From: Actinomyces sp.
GTDB taxonomy: Bacteria > Actinomycetota > Actinomycetes > Actinomycetales > Actinomycetaceae
Direction: 5' to 3'
Length of the DNA stretch: 15,511 bases
Assembly: GCA_018375675.1 (NCBI GenBank)
Contig: JAHACW010000055.1
Span: 1 to 15,511 of the forward strand
Under the pieces are notes generated by a model. The model did no database searches, was not told the DNA's origin, and worked only from the letters and a program-made list of their open reading frames with translations. Made by a program: the position numbers and the translations under genes. Position 1 is the stretch's first letter. Each line of letters begins with the position of its first letter. Positions 1 through 7,082 of the stretch are shown here, piece after piece.

Positions 1-268
1 AGCCGCCACCCTGGCGGGCGACGATCGTCGGAGGCAGGGTACGGCGCCATTCACGCTCTTCGGTCAGACGCAGAGCCTCGTGCACGTCCCCCACCGTGGA
101 AGATTCGTCGAGGGGCAGTCCGAGAGCGCCAAGGACCTTCAGGAGAGTAGACGCACTCACGCCCACCCAATTCCCGTACCAGTCCCAGAATCCGGTGGCT
201 ACGCCATTAGCATCGGCGACACGGCGCAGCTCATCGATGTTGTCAGATGCAGGTGCGTGAATATCCAC
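1..268 (-). CDS. malQ: 4-alpha-glucanotransferase (amylomaltase), N-terminal part, cut by the left edge
   Basis: Translating the minus strand gives an open frame to base 1. About 89 residues are visible from the start chosen here. Two stretches match the N-terminal region of actinobacterial MalQ: GVATGFWDWYG, which resembles the usual GVATxYWDWxG, and EWRRTLPPTIVARQGGG near the edge. MalQ transfers alpha-1,4-glucan segments between maltodextrins and releases glucose in the cytoplasm. The catalytic GH77 domain would lie beyond the window. Start choice: GTG at 268-266 has an AGAAGG ribosome binding site seven bases upstream (281-276). An alternative GTG at 301-299 begins one base after the EIIB stop but has no clear ribosome binding site, and would add 11 residues. 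The close spacing to the EIIB gene suggests cotranscription. The family call is quite secure; the exact start is not. Confidence 0.82.
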   Translation of the reverse strand, partial: MDIHAPASDNIDELRRVADANGVATGFWDWYGNWVGVSASTLLKVLGALGLPLDESSTVGDVHEALRLTEEREWRRTLPPTIVARQGGG

Positions 269-302
269 GAAAAAGCCTTCTACGTTGCGGGCTGATGACA
301 CT

Positions 303-593
303 CTAAATACTAGCGTGGACGCGCTGCGACAAAGACTCCGCAGGCGTGTCATGGGCCACGCTCTCAAGGATTGAGATCATCGCAGCAGCCACATCGTCGG
401 ACTGGGCTCCGCACACGATCTGAACAACATTGCCGGAGCGCACGACGGCTAATACGCCATCCACGCGCAGCGCAGCCTCATCGACGTCCCGCTGAGATTT
501 CACCTGAATACGGATACGCATCGTGCAGGGTTCGACCTCGACGATATTGAGGTGTCCACCCAGCGCGTCGATGAGCGTTTGTTCAATCGCCAT
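303..593 (-). CDS. Free-standing PTS glucose/sucrose-type EIIB domain protein
   Basis: This 96-residue protein consists only of a glucose-family EIIB domain. It begins with ALGGHLNIVEVEPC, the usual LGGxxNI lead-in to the phosphorylated cysteine, here Cys23. The segment CTMRIRIQV corresponds to the canonical C-x-T-R-[hydrophobic] pattern, and GNVVQIVCG (about residues 54-62) matches the conserved GxxVQVxxG strand. In the family, EIIB takes phosphate from EIIA on cysteine and passes it to the sugar bound by the membrane EIIC. No EIIC or EIIA is visible, so its partners must be encoded elsewhere, as with the split IIB proteins of actinobacterial N-acetylglucosamine/glucose systems. The Thr of the C-x-T-R motif is Met25 here, which is unusual. 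An AAAGGGGG ribosome binding site (606-599) precedes the ATG by five bases. The sugar specificity is unknown. Confidence 0.85.
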   Translation of the reverse strand: MAIEQTLIDALGGHLNIVEVEPCTMRIRIQVKSQRDVDEAALRVDGVLAVVRSGNVVQIVCGAQSDDVAAAMISILESVAHDTPAESLSQRVHASI

Positions 594-628
594 CGGAGCC
601 CCTTTCGCGCCGTCAGAAGTTTGCGATT

Positions 629-658
629 AGTATCACATACTAAATGTGACCTGCGCAA
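629..658 (-). promoter_or_regulatory. Weak promoter candidate for the EIIB-malQ transcript
   Basis: On the minus strand, TTGCGC (658-653) and GATACT (634-629) lie 18 bases apart and roughly 35 bases before the EIIB start codon. Each hexamer matches only part of the sigma70 consensus (three and four of six bases). A perfect inverted repeat lies almost wholly between them, which strengthens the case for a regulated promoter. Upstream, bases 659-816 show no gene, RNA or repeat that I can support. Confidence 0.35.
633..649. repeat. 17-bp inverted repeat, candidate operator upstream of the EIIB gene
   Basis: The plus strand reads TCACAT-ACTAA-ATGTGA, a perfect 6-bp dyad with a 5-bp centre. It sits between the candidate -35 and -10 elements, a common place for a repressor operator. 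It is not the CRP consensus, because the half-sites point the other way (TCACA...TGTGA rather than TGTGA...TCACA). The regulator is unknown. A weak half-site-like TCACATTAG occurs at 766-774. Confidence 0.45.
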
Positions 659-820
659 AAGGCAAGTGGGATCCATAACATGAGCGATTCGCGAACAAAC
701 AACCGCTGACAGGAGTGCATCCTATGACGCAGCGCTACAATCCAACGCTCTGTTAAACTATTGGCTCACATTAGCGAGCGCCCGCCACGATCCGACATGC
801 CGAGTCGCCGATAGACAGCG

Positions 821-852
821 TGAGGGGGAGGACCACCGGGCCCTCCCCCTCA
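821..852 (-). terminator. Hairpin terminator without a T-tract, downstream of ettA
   Basis: TGAGGGGGAGG (821-831) and CCTCCCCCTCA (842-852) form a perfect 11-bp stem with a 10-base loop. AGCG (817-820) and CGCT (855-858) can extend it past a two-base bulge. It lies 11 bases after the ettA stop codon in the direction of transcription. No run of T follows on either strand, so it resembles the GC-rich, U-less hairpins often seen at gene ends in actinobacteria. Direction is assigned from its position behind ettA. Confidence 0.7.
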
Positions 853-863
853 TACGCTGCACA

Positions 864-2546
864 TCAGTCGCGCGTCAGCTTTCGGTGCGTCACGCGGTGA
901 GGATTCGCGGCAGCCTCACCCAAGCGGGCCACCTTGTTCTTCTCGTACGCCTCGAAGTTGCCTTCGAACCAGTACCAGTTGTCAGGAGCCTCTTCGGTAC
1001 CCTCCCACGCGAGGATGTGGGTGGCGACGCGGTCAAGGAACCAACGGTCGTGGGTCACCACGACAGCACAGCCGGGGAACGCCAGGAGGGCGTTTTCCAG
1101 CGAACCGAGCGTCTCGACGTCGAGGTCGTTGGTCGGCTCATCCAGCAGGAGGAGGTTGCCGCCCTGCTTGAGGGTGAGAGCCAGGTTCAGACGGTTGCGC
1201 TCACCACCGGACAGGACACCGGCAGGCTTCTGCTGGTCCGGACCCTTGAAACCAAAGGCGGAGACGTAGGCGCGCGAAGGCATTTCGACATTGCCCACCT
1301 GGATGAAGTCCAGGCCGTCCGAAACAACCTCCCACAGGGTCTTGTCCGGGTCGATGCCGGCGCGCGACTGGTCGACGTAGCTGATCTTGACGGTCTCGCC
1401 GATCGTCAGCTCACCGCCATCGAGAGGCTCGAGGCCGACGATCGTCTTGAACAGCGTGGTCTTACCAACGCCGTTCGGGCCGATGACACCGACGATACCG
1501 TTACGCGGCAGGGAGAAGGACAGGCCGTTGATGAGCGAGCGATCGCCAAAGCCCTTCTGAAGATCCTTCGCCTCAATGACGACGCTACCCAGGCGCGGGC
1601 CCGGCGGAATCTGAATTTCCTCGAAGTCGAGCTTACGCGTGCGCTCGGCCTCGGCAGCCATCTCCTCGTAGCGGGCCAGACGGGCCTTCGACTTTGCCTG
1701 ACGACCCTTGGCGTTAGAGCGAACCCACTCGAGTTCTTCCTTCAGGCGCTTGGCCAGCTTGGCGTCCTTCTGCCCCTGAACGGACAAGCGCTTTTCCTTC
1801 GTCTCCAGGTAGGTGGAGTAGTTGCCCTCGTAGGGGTAGAGGTGGCCGCGATCAACCTCGGCGATCCAGCCGGCGACATGGTCGAGGAAGTAACGGTCGT
1901 GGGTAACGGCAATGACCGCGCCCGGGTAGGACGCGAGGTGCTTCTCGAGCCACAGCACGCTCTCGGCGTCGAGGTGGTTCGTGGGCTCGTCGAGGAGCAG
2001 CAGGTCGGGGGCCTCAATGAGGAGCTTGCACAGCGCCACGCGGCGGCGCTCACCACCGGACAGAACGGACACAGGCTGATCCGGCGGCGGGCAGCGAAGC
2101 GCGTCCATCGCCTGATCGAGCTGAGAGTCGATATCCCACGCATTGGCGGCGTCGATCTCGGTCTGGAGCTTACCCATCTCCTCCATAAGAGCATCGAAGT
2201 CGGCATCAGGATTCGCCATCTCTTCGGAGATCTCATTGAAGCGAGCGAGCTTACCGAAGATGTCAGCGGCACCGAGACGGACGTTCTCAATGACGGTCTT
2301 CGTCTCATCAAGAACGGGTTCCTGCATGAGGATGCCAACCGTGTAGCCGGGGGTCAGACGAGCCTCGCCGTTGCTGGGCTCATCCAGGCCGGCCATGATC
2401 TTCAGGATCGAGGACTTACCGGCGCCGTTCGGGCCGACCATACCGATCTTGGCGCCCGGGAAGAAGCTCATGGTGACATCGTCGAGGATAACCTTGTCAC
2501 CGATGGCCTTGCGGGCCTTGATCATCTGATAAATAAACTCCGCCAC
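864..2546 (-). CDS. ettA: Energy-dependent translational throttle protein EttA (ABC-F ATPase)
   Basis: The protein has 560 residues and two ABC ATPase domains in one chain, with no membrane segment. EttA of E. coli has about 555. Domain 1 has Walker A GPNGAGKS (38-45), signature LSGGE (162-166) and Walker B LLLLDE (182-187). Domain 2 has GPNGVGKT (356-363), LSGGE (445-449) and LLLLDE (465-470). Both Walker B motifs end in the catalytic Glu, and a His follows in THDR. The segment at about 92-140 fits the EttA arm. The charged helical linker at about 250-300 fits the P-site tRNA interaction motif. In this family the protein binds the ribosomal E site and gates the first elongation steps according to the ADP/ATP ratio. 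The GTG start is chosen because AEFIYQM matches the typical EttA N-terminus and GGAG lies four bases upstream. The frame stays open for 33 more codons, but that arginine/proline-rich extension is not family-like. Confidence 0.93.
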   Translation of the reverse strand: MAEFIYQMIKARKAIGDKVILDDVTMSFFPGAKIGMVGPNGAGKSSILKIMAGLDEPSNGEARLTPGYTVGILMQEPVLDETKTVIENVRLGAADIFGKLARFNEISEEMANPDADFDALMEEMGKLQTEIDAANAWDIDSQLDQAMDALRCPPPDQPVSVLSGGERRRVALCKLLIEAPDLLLLDEPTNHLDAESVLWLEKHLASYPGAVIAVTHDRYFLDHVAGWIAEVDRGHLYPYEGNYSTYLETKEKRLSVQGQKDAKLAKRLKEELEWVRSNAKGRQAKSKARLARYEEMAAEAERTRKLDFEEIQIPPGPRLGSVVIEAKDLQKGFGDRSLINGLSFSLPRNGIVGVIGPNGVGKTTLFKTIVGLEPLDGGELTIGETVKISYVDQSRAGIDPDKTLWEVVSDGLDFIQVGNVEMPSRAYVSAFGFKGPDQQKPAGVLSGGERNRLNLALTLKQGGNLLLLDEPTNDLDVETLGSLENALLAFPGCAVVVTHDRWFLDRVATHILAWEGTEEAPDNWYWFEGNFEAYEKNKVARLGEAAANPHRVTHRKLTRD

Positions 2547-2570
2547 GTTACTCCGTTCGGGTGGTTTGGG

Positions 2571-2586
2571 GCGCGCCCTCGCGCGC
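2571..2586 (-). promoter_or_regulatory. Small GC hairpin in the ettA leader
   Basis: GCGCGC (2571-2576) and GCGCGC (2581-2586) flank CCTC, giving a 6-bp all-GC stem with a four-base loop, 25 bases before the ettA start codon. It could affect ribosome access. Alternating GC also occurs by chance in high-GC DNA, so a role is uncertain. Confidence 0.2.
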
Positions 2587-2700
2587 GTGTTCCCTCCTAT
2601 GGTACCGACCCCGCACGGACCAGTGAGCCACCCAGCGGGACGCAAGGGTCGGTGATCCTCATCTCAGCGCCTATTGCGAGGATTTCGCCGCTCCCGCTCC

Positions 2701-2737
2701 TCACAAGGGATCCGCGTTGGTTACGGATCCGTAGTGA
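2701..2737. promoter_or_regulatory. 37-bp imperfect palindrome between ettA and birA, candidate operator
   Basis: TCAC-N3-GGATCCG-N9-CGGATCC-N3-GTGA is symmetric about its centre, with 11 paired positions in each half. Its right side contains a perfect 12-bp palindrome, TACGGATCCGTA (2722-2733). It lies about 155 bp before ettA and about 128 bp before birA, in a divergent intergenic region, where a shared regulator could act. No promoter hexamers nearby are convincing on either strand. The binding protein is unknown. Confidence 0.4.
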
Positions 2738-2780
2738 TTTGCCGAAAACTGTTCCAATTTTTTAAGAAACGCATGCGTAG

Positions 2781-2800
2781 GTTTGATTTTTAAGACAAAC
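2781..2800. promoter_or_regulatory. GTTTG-N10-CAAAC dyad upstream of birA, candidate operator
   Basis: Within an AT-rich patch (about 2735-2810), this 20-bp site has the symmetric pattern GTTTG-nn-TT-nn-AA-nn-CAAAC, so 14 of 20 positions obey the dyad. A palindromic ACGCATGCGT (2769-2778) and a directly repeated TTTTTAAGA (2759-2767 and 2787-2795) lie next to it. The AT-rich patch is the likeliest promoter location for the birA-acc-fas operon, so a transcription factor site here would control fatty acid synthesis. Regulator identity is not visible. Confidence 0.4.
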
Positions 2801-2812
2801 TTTGAAGTACCT

Positions 2813-2830
2813 GGGGAGAATTATCTCCCC
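2813..2830 (+). promoter_or_regulatory. Hairpin or operator GGGGAGA-ATTA-TCTCCCC before birA
   Basis: Perfect 7-bp arms flank a four-base AT centre. As RNA it would form a stable stem-loop in the operon leader, 24 bases before the birA Shine-Dalgarno sequence. As DNA it is an 18-bp dyad. There is no T-tract after it, so an intrinsic terminator of the usual kind is unlikely. Either a protein site or an mRNA structure is possible. Confidence 0.4.
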
Positions 2831-2854
2831 TGTCAAACATGAGGAAGACCCGAC

Positions 2855-2863
2855 AGGAGGTGG
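2855..2863 (+). promoter_or_regulatory. Ribosome binding site that decides the birA start
   Basis: AGGAGGTGG is an almost ideal Shine-Dalgarno sequence just before ATG at 2865. The spacing is short. It supports this ATG over the in-frame TTG at 2802, which has no such site and would place the whole hairpin inside the coding region. Confidence 0.7.
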
Positions 2864-2864
2864 C

Positions 2865-3749
2865 ATGCAGCGCGCAACACGCATCCCCATTACTGGCGTT
2901 CATTCACCCGTCTATCACGTCAGCGACACGTCCTCCACCCTCGATCTCGCAGCAGCCCTCCTCACCGACACGACGACCGCCACTCCCCACCTGACAACAA
3001 TCATCGCCGATCGTCAAAGCGCAGGCCGTGGCCGCCTCGGGCGCACCTGGACAACCCCAGATGGACAGGCCCTCCTCGCCTCCACCATCGTCTCCCTCCC
3101 CACCTCATTCCCCACCGAAATGCTCGGCTGGCTGGTCCACGCGTGTGCACTCTCCGTGCGCGACGCACTCTCCCCCCGTCTGACGCCCCTCGGCCACACC
3201 GTTTCCCTGAAGTGGCCCAACGACGTGCTCGTCGACGGAGCACGTAAAGTCTGCGGCATCCTCGCCCAACTCGCCCCGGCCTCGTCCCCGTTTACGACGA
3301 GCGCGATTCTCGGCTACGGCATCAACATCGCCCAGGACGCGGATCATCTCGCTACCCCGCAGGCCACCTCCCTGTACGCCGAGGGCGACGCCGAGGCCGG
3401 AGCCGATCCCACCTCCGTCTCTCACACCCTGCTTGCCCAGATCCTTACCGGACTCGACTCTCGTATCCGAGGCCTCGTCACCCATGGAAACGCGCAAGAT
3501 TGCGGGCTCGCTGACGAGGCCGCGAACGCACTGCCGCTTCTGGGGACGCGCATCGCACTGGCGAAACCGACGGATCCGAATGGTCACCCGGCGATGGAAG
3601 GCGTTGCCCTGGGGCTGAGCCCGACCGGCTCCCTCCTCGTGGCCACCGACGATGGCCGCACTCACGACATTAACGCCGGAGATGTCCTGGCAACCGGAAT
3701 ACCTCTGACAACCGTTCACGACACCAAGGAGAAGCGTGCGAACAATTAA
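2865..3749 (+). CDS. birA: Biotin--[acetyl-CoA-carboxylase] ligase, no DNA-binding domain
   Basis: The enzyme activates biotin with ATP to biotinyl-5'-AMP and transfers it to the lysine of a biotin carrier domain. The 294-residue chain has the class motif GRGRLGRTW (54-62), KWPND (116-120), RKVCGIL (127-133, with the catalytic-region Lys128) and GYGINI (150-155). A small C-terminal beta domain follows. It starts straight into the catalytic domain, so it lacks the N-terminal helix-turn-helix of E. coli BirA and should not act as a biotin repressor. Its stop overlaps the next gene by 14 bp. That gene encodes a protein carrying a biotinylation site, which makes it the obvious substrate. The residues between GYGINI and the C-terminal domain are alanine-rich and poorly conserved in the family. 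Confidence 0.93.
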   Translation: MQRATRIPITGVHSPVYHVSDTSSTLDLAAALLTDTTTATPHLTTIIADRQSAGRGRLGRTWTTPDGQALLASTIVSLPTSFPTEMLGWLVHACALSVRDALSPRLTPLGHTVSLKWPNDVLVDGARKVCGILAQLAPASSPFTTSAILGYGINIAQDADHLATPQATSLYAEGDAEAGADPTSVSHTLLAQILTGLDSRIRGLVTHGNAQDCGLADEAANALPLLGTRIALAKPTDPNGHPAMEGVALGLSPTGSLLVATDDGRTHDINAGDVLATGIPLTTVHDTKEKRANN

Positions 3750-5529
3750 TCGAATCCTCGTCGCCAACCGTGGCGAAATCGCTCTGCGCGTGTGCCGCAC
3801 GGCCACCGATATGGGCATTGCGACGATCGCGGTTTACGCCGATCAGGATATGGCCGCGCCTCATACACGCGAGGCCGACGAGGCCCTGTCCCTGGGTGGC
3901 GACGACGCGGCGTCGACATATTTGAACGGTGAGAAGATCCTGGCAATTGCTCTGGAGACGGGTGCGGATGCGATTCATCCCGGCTACGGGTTCCTCTCAG
4001 AGAACTCTGAGTTCGCACGCGCTGTCGAGGATGCCGGTATCGCGTGGCTCGGCCCCGCGTCTTCCGTCATCGACGCGCTGGGCGACAAGATCAAGGCCCG
4101 CCGCGTCGCCGAGGCGTGCGGGGTGGCTCCCGTCCCCGGCGTGTCCGAGCCCGTGACCTCGCGCGAAGAGGTCGAGGCCTTCATCGCCTCCGCTGGTTAC
4201 CCCGTGGTGCTCAAGCGCGCCGATGGCGGCGGCGGCCGAGGCATCAGCATCATCCGCTCGCAGGCCGACCTCGACCTGTTCTTCGCGCGTCACACGGACG
4301 CCGCCGACCTGGGCGCTCACTTCGTCGAGCGTTTTGTCGAGGTCGCCCGTCACGTCGAGACACAGTCCGCGCGTGACGCGCTGGGTAACTTCCACGTCAT
4401 CTCGACCCGTGACTGCTCGGTGCAGCGTCGCAACCAGAAGCTGGTCGAAGAGGCTCCCGCGCCATTCCTGCCCGAGGGCGCGCATGAGACGCTCGTGAAC
4501 GCGTCGCGCGCGCTGTTCGAGCACGTCGACTACGTGGGCGTGGGCACGGTGGAGTTCCTGCTCGAGCCCGACGGCAACATCTGGTTCCTTGAGGTCAACC
4601 CGCGTCTGCAGGTCGAGCACCCCGTGTCCGAAGAAGTCACGGGAATCGACCTGGTGCGCGAACAGATTCGTATCGCGCAGGGCCTGCCGCTGACCACTCC
4701 CCCGGAGCCTCGCGGCCACTCCTTCGAGTTCCGCGTGACCTCCGAGGACCCGTCGAAGGACCTGACCCCCACGGCTGGCCGCCTCGATGAGGTGCACTGG
4801 CCTCTGGGCCCCGGCATCCGTCTCGAGCTGGGCATCGATCAGGGCGACTCCGTGCAGACCGCCTTCGATTCCATGATTGCCAAGATCATCGTCACCGGCG
4901 CCGATCGCGAGCAGGCGCTGGCCCGTTCGCGCCGCGCGCTGGCTGAGTTCTCGGTGCAGGGCGTGGCCACCCCTGTGCCCGTCTACCAGGACATCATTAA
5001 CGATCCCGATTTCTGCGGCGTCGGCGGCTTCAACGTCTCCACACGCTGGTTCGAGACGACGTTCATGCCCCAGCACGACTACTCGGATCTGGCTGTGCCC
5101 GCCGAGGCCTCGTCGACGGCCGACCTGCCCCGTCAGACCTACATCATCGAGCTGGATGGCCGCCGCGTGTCACTGACCCTGCCGGCCGGCATGTTCAACG
5201 CTCCGGCCGCTGCGGCCCCTCGTCCGCCCCAGCCGCTACGCTCGGCCCCGCGTCGCGCGGGTTCGTCCGCCGTTCAGGCTGGCCCTCACCAGGGCGCTCC
5301 CGGCGACATTGTTGCCCCCATGCAGGCCATCGTCGTTGCCCTGGCCGTGTCCGAGGGCGACGAGGTCGAGGAAGGCCAGCTCGTGGCCGTCCTTGAAGCT
5401 ATGAAGATGGAAAAGCCGCTGCTGGCCCCGCGCGCAGGCACCGTCACCTCCCTGTCGATCAAGCAGGGTGACACCGTGACCGCCGGGACTCGCATCGCCC
5501 ACATCGCCACTGAAGAGGAGGCACAATGA
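3736..5529 (+). CDS. accBC: Acyl-CoA carboxylase alpha chain: biotin carboxylase fused to biotin carboxyl carrier protein
   Basis: This 597-residue protein has the length of mycobacterial AccA3. Residues 1-450 are biotin carboxylase: ILVANRGEIA (7-16), HPGYGFLSEN (81-90), ATP-grasp Lys118 and Lys160 with the glycine-rich loop GGGGRG (164-169), and Glu286/Asn288/Arg290 in EVNPRLQVEHP, with Arg362 as the likely bicarbonate-site arginine. An Ala/Pro-rich linker (about 488-520) leads to the carrier domain, with EAMKMEK (554-560) and biotinylated Lys557. It uses ATP and bicarbonate to carboxylate biotin for the beta chain. The usual RRHQK is RRNQK here (231-235); actinobacterial chains vary at this residue, so activity is probably intact. 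The GTG start has AAGGAGA just upstream and lies inside the end of birA. The stop overlaps the beta gene in ATGA. Confidence 0.95.
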   Translation: MRTINRILVANRGEIALRVCRTATDMGIATIAVYADQDMAAPHTREADEALSLGGDDAASTYLNGEKILAIALETGADAIHPGYGFLSENSEFARAVEDAGIAWLGPASSVIDALGDKIKARRVAEACGVAPVPGVSEPVTSREEVEAFIASAGYPVVLKRADGGGGRGISIIRSQADLDLFFARHTDAADLGAHFVERFVEVARHVETQSARDALGNFHVISTRDCSVQRRNQKLVEEAPAPFLPEGAHETLVNASRALFEHVDYVGVGTVEFLLEPDGNIWFLEVNPRLQVEHPVSEEVTGIDLVREQIRIAQGLPLTTPPEPRGHSFEFRVTSEDPSKDLTPTAGRLDEVHWPLGPGIRLELGIDQGDSVQTAFDSMIAKIIVTGADREQALARSRRALAEFSVQGVATPVPVYQDIINDPDFCGVGGFNVSTRWFETTFMPQHDYSDLAVPAEASSTADLPRQTYIIELDGRRVSLTLPAGMFNAPAAAAPRPPQPLRSAPRRAGSSAVQAGPHQGAPGDIVAPMQAIVVALAVSEGDEVEEGQLVAVLEAMKMEKPLLAPRAGTVTSLSIKQGDTVTAGTRIAHIATEEEAQ

Positions 5530-7082
5530 GCACCCCCAGCCCGCTCACGCGTGACGGGTTCATTCAGGCCCAGGGCGCGATCGCTCAGGCCGCCGAGGAG
5601 AAGGCCGCCCAGCGCCAGCACGCGAAAAAGAAGCTGACGGCGCGTGAGCGTCTGTCTCTCTTCTTTGACGACGGCGTGTGGCACGAGGTCGGTCAGTTCA
5701 TCGGTGGTTCTGTGCGCGAAGGTCGTATCGGTTCTGCCGTGGCAGCCGGTTACGGTCGCGTGCAGGGGCGGATGGTCGCCGCCTACGCGCAGGACTTCTC
5801 GGTGCTGGGTGGCACCCTGGGCAAGGTCGAAGGCGATAAGATCGTCGACCTTATCGACCGTGGCATCCGCATGCGCATTCCGATCGTCGGTATTCAGGAT
5901 TCGGGCGGTGCCCGCATCCAGGAGGGCGTCGTCGCCCTGGCCCAGTACGGCCGCATCTTCAAGAAGACGTGCGAGGCCTCGGGCTTGGTTCCCCAGATTT
6001 CGATCATCCTGGGTCCCTGCGCCGGTGGCGCTGTGTATCAGCCGGCCCTCACCGACTTCATTGTCATGACACGCGAGAACTCGCACATGTTCGTGACGGG
6101 TCCGGACGTCGTCGCGGCGACGACCGGCGAAAAGGTCACGCTCGATGAGCTCGGTGGCGCGGCGATCCACAACTTCCAGTCCGGCGTCGCCCACCACATG
6201 GCCGACACGGAGGAAGAGGCGATCGACTACGTGCGGTCCCTGCTGGACTACCTGCCTTCCTCGTGCGAGGTCGCTCCCCCCAAGTACGAGTACATTCCCA
6301 ATCCTGAGGACGATGCTGCGGCCCGCGCGGTCGCCGACCTGGTGCCGACATCCGTGCGTCAGCCCTACGACGTGCGCGACGTGGTGCGTTCGCTCGTCGA
6401 CCACGGCGAGTACGTGGAGATTCAGGACCTGTTCGCTCCCAACGTGACGATCGGCTTCGCGTGTGTCGATGGCCAGTCGGTGGGCATCGTGGCAAACCAG
6501 CCGATGAACGATGCGGGCACGCTCGATGTGGATGCCTCGGAGAAGGCGGCACGCTTCGTGCGTTTCTGCGACGCCTTCGGCCTGCCGATCGTCACCTTCG
6601 TGGACGTTCCCGGCTACCGTCCGGGCACCGAGCAGGAGCAGGCGGGCATTATCCGCCGCGGCGCGAAGGTCATCGTTGCCTACGCGAACGCGACCGTACC
6701 GATGGTGACCGTCATCCTGCGTAAGGCTTACGGCGGCGCCTACATCGTCATGGGTTCGAAGTCGATCGGCGCGGACCTGGCGTTCGCGTGGCCGGATGCT
6801 CAGATCGCTGTCATGGGCGCGGAGGGCGCGGCGTCGATCATGTACCGCCGCGATCTTGCTGCCGCCCGCGAGAACGGGACCTTCGAGGAGACGAAGGCCG
6901 AGCTTGTGGCCCGCTACGAGGAGGAGACCGTCAACCCCGAGGTCTCCGTGGCCTCGGGCCAGCTCGACGGCATCATCGCTCCTGCCGATACCCGCCAGAC
7001 CATCATCGATTCCCTGCACCTGCTGGCCACGAAGGACCAGCGTGCACCCCACGTCAAGCGTCACGATAACGGCCCTCTGTGA
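5526..7082 (+). CDS. accD: Acyl-CoA carboxylase beta chain (carboxyltransferase), probably acetyl-CoA type
   Basis: This 518-residue chain belongs to the PccB/AccD5 family, with crotonase-like N- and C-halves. It moves the carboxyl group from biotin to an acyl-CoA. Visible landmarks are KLTARERL (36-43), the oxyanion-type DSGGARIQEGV (125-135), GPCAGGAVYQPAL (163-175), and in the C-half VPGYRPGTEQE (361-371) and RKAYGGAYIVMGSK (399-412). At the position known to separate acetyl-CoA (Ile) from propionyl-CoA (Asp) enzymes in Streptomyces, this chain has Ile407. Malonyl-CoA production for the following synthase is therefore likely. GAGGAGG lies just before the ATG, and the ATGA overlap with the alpha gene implies translational coupling. 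No small epsilon (AccE) gene follows, unlike Streptomyces or Mycobacterium loci. Confidence 0.93.
   Translation: MSTPSPLTRDGFIQAQGAIAQAAEEKAAQRQHAKKKLTARERLSLFFDDGVWHEVGQFIGGSVREGRIGSAVAAGYGRVQGRMVAAYAQDFSVLGGTLGKVEGDKIVDLIDRGIRMRIPIVGIQDSGGARIQEGVVALAQYGRIFKKTCEASGLVPQISIILGPCAGGAVYQPALTDFIVMTRENSHMFVTGPDVVAATTGEKVTLDELGGAAIHNFQSGVAHHMADTEEEAIDYVRSLLDYLPSSCEVAPPKYEYIPNPEDDAAARAVADLVPTSVRQPYDVRDVVRSLVDHGEYVEIQDLFAPNVTIGFACVDGQSVGIVANQPMNDAGTLDVDASEKAARFVRFCDAFGLPIVTFVDVPGYRPGTEQEQAGIIRRGAKVIVAYANATVPMVTVILRKAYGGAYIVMGSKSIGADLAFAWPDAQIAVMGAEGAASIMYRRDLAAARENGTFEETKAELVARYEEETVNPEVSVASGQLDGIIAPADTRQTIIDSLHLLATKDQRAPHVKRHDNGPL

Noticed and set aside
80..295. 71-residue plus-strand frame at the left edge
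   Set aside because: It is the shadow of the malQ N-terminus on the other strand, which carries the recognisable FWDW and WRRTLPP motifs.
633..649. CRP/cAMP receptor site
   Set aside because: The half-sites face the wrong way (TCACA then TGTGA), so it does not fit the CRP consensus.
711..756. Plus-strand mini-ORF of ten codons (ATG at 724, peptide MTQRYNPTLC) with AGGAG upstream, possible leader peptide
   Set aside because: No plus-strand gene follows it. The next gene on this side, ettA, runs in the opposite direction, so there is nothing for a leader to regulate.
2547..2645. 33-residue N-terminal extension of ettA from an upstream ATG
   Set aside because: The sequence is low-complexity Arg/Pro/Gly and unlike EttA N-termini. 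The family-like start AEFIYQM has its own GGAG just upstream.
885..2765. 626-residue plus-strand frame opposite ettA
   Set aside because: It is an antisense shadow of a conserved ABC-F gene with no recognisable motif.
2802..2864. TTG start for birA, 21 codons earlier
   Set aside because: It has no ribosome binding site and would place the perfect hairpin inside the coding region. The ATG at 2865 has an ideal AGGAGG.
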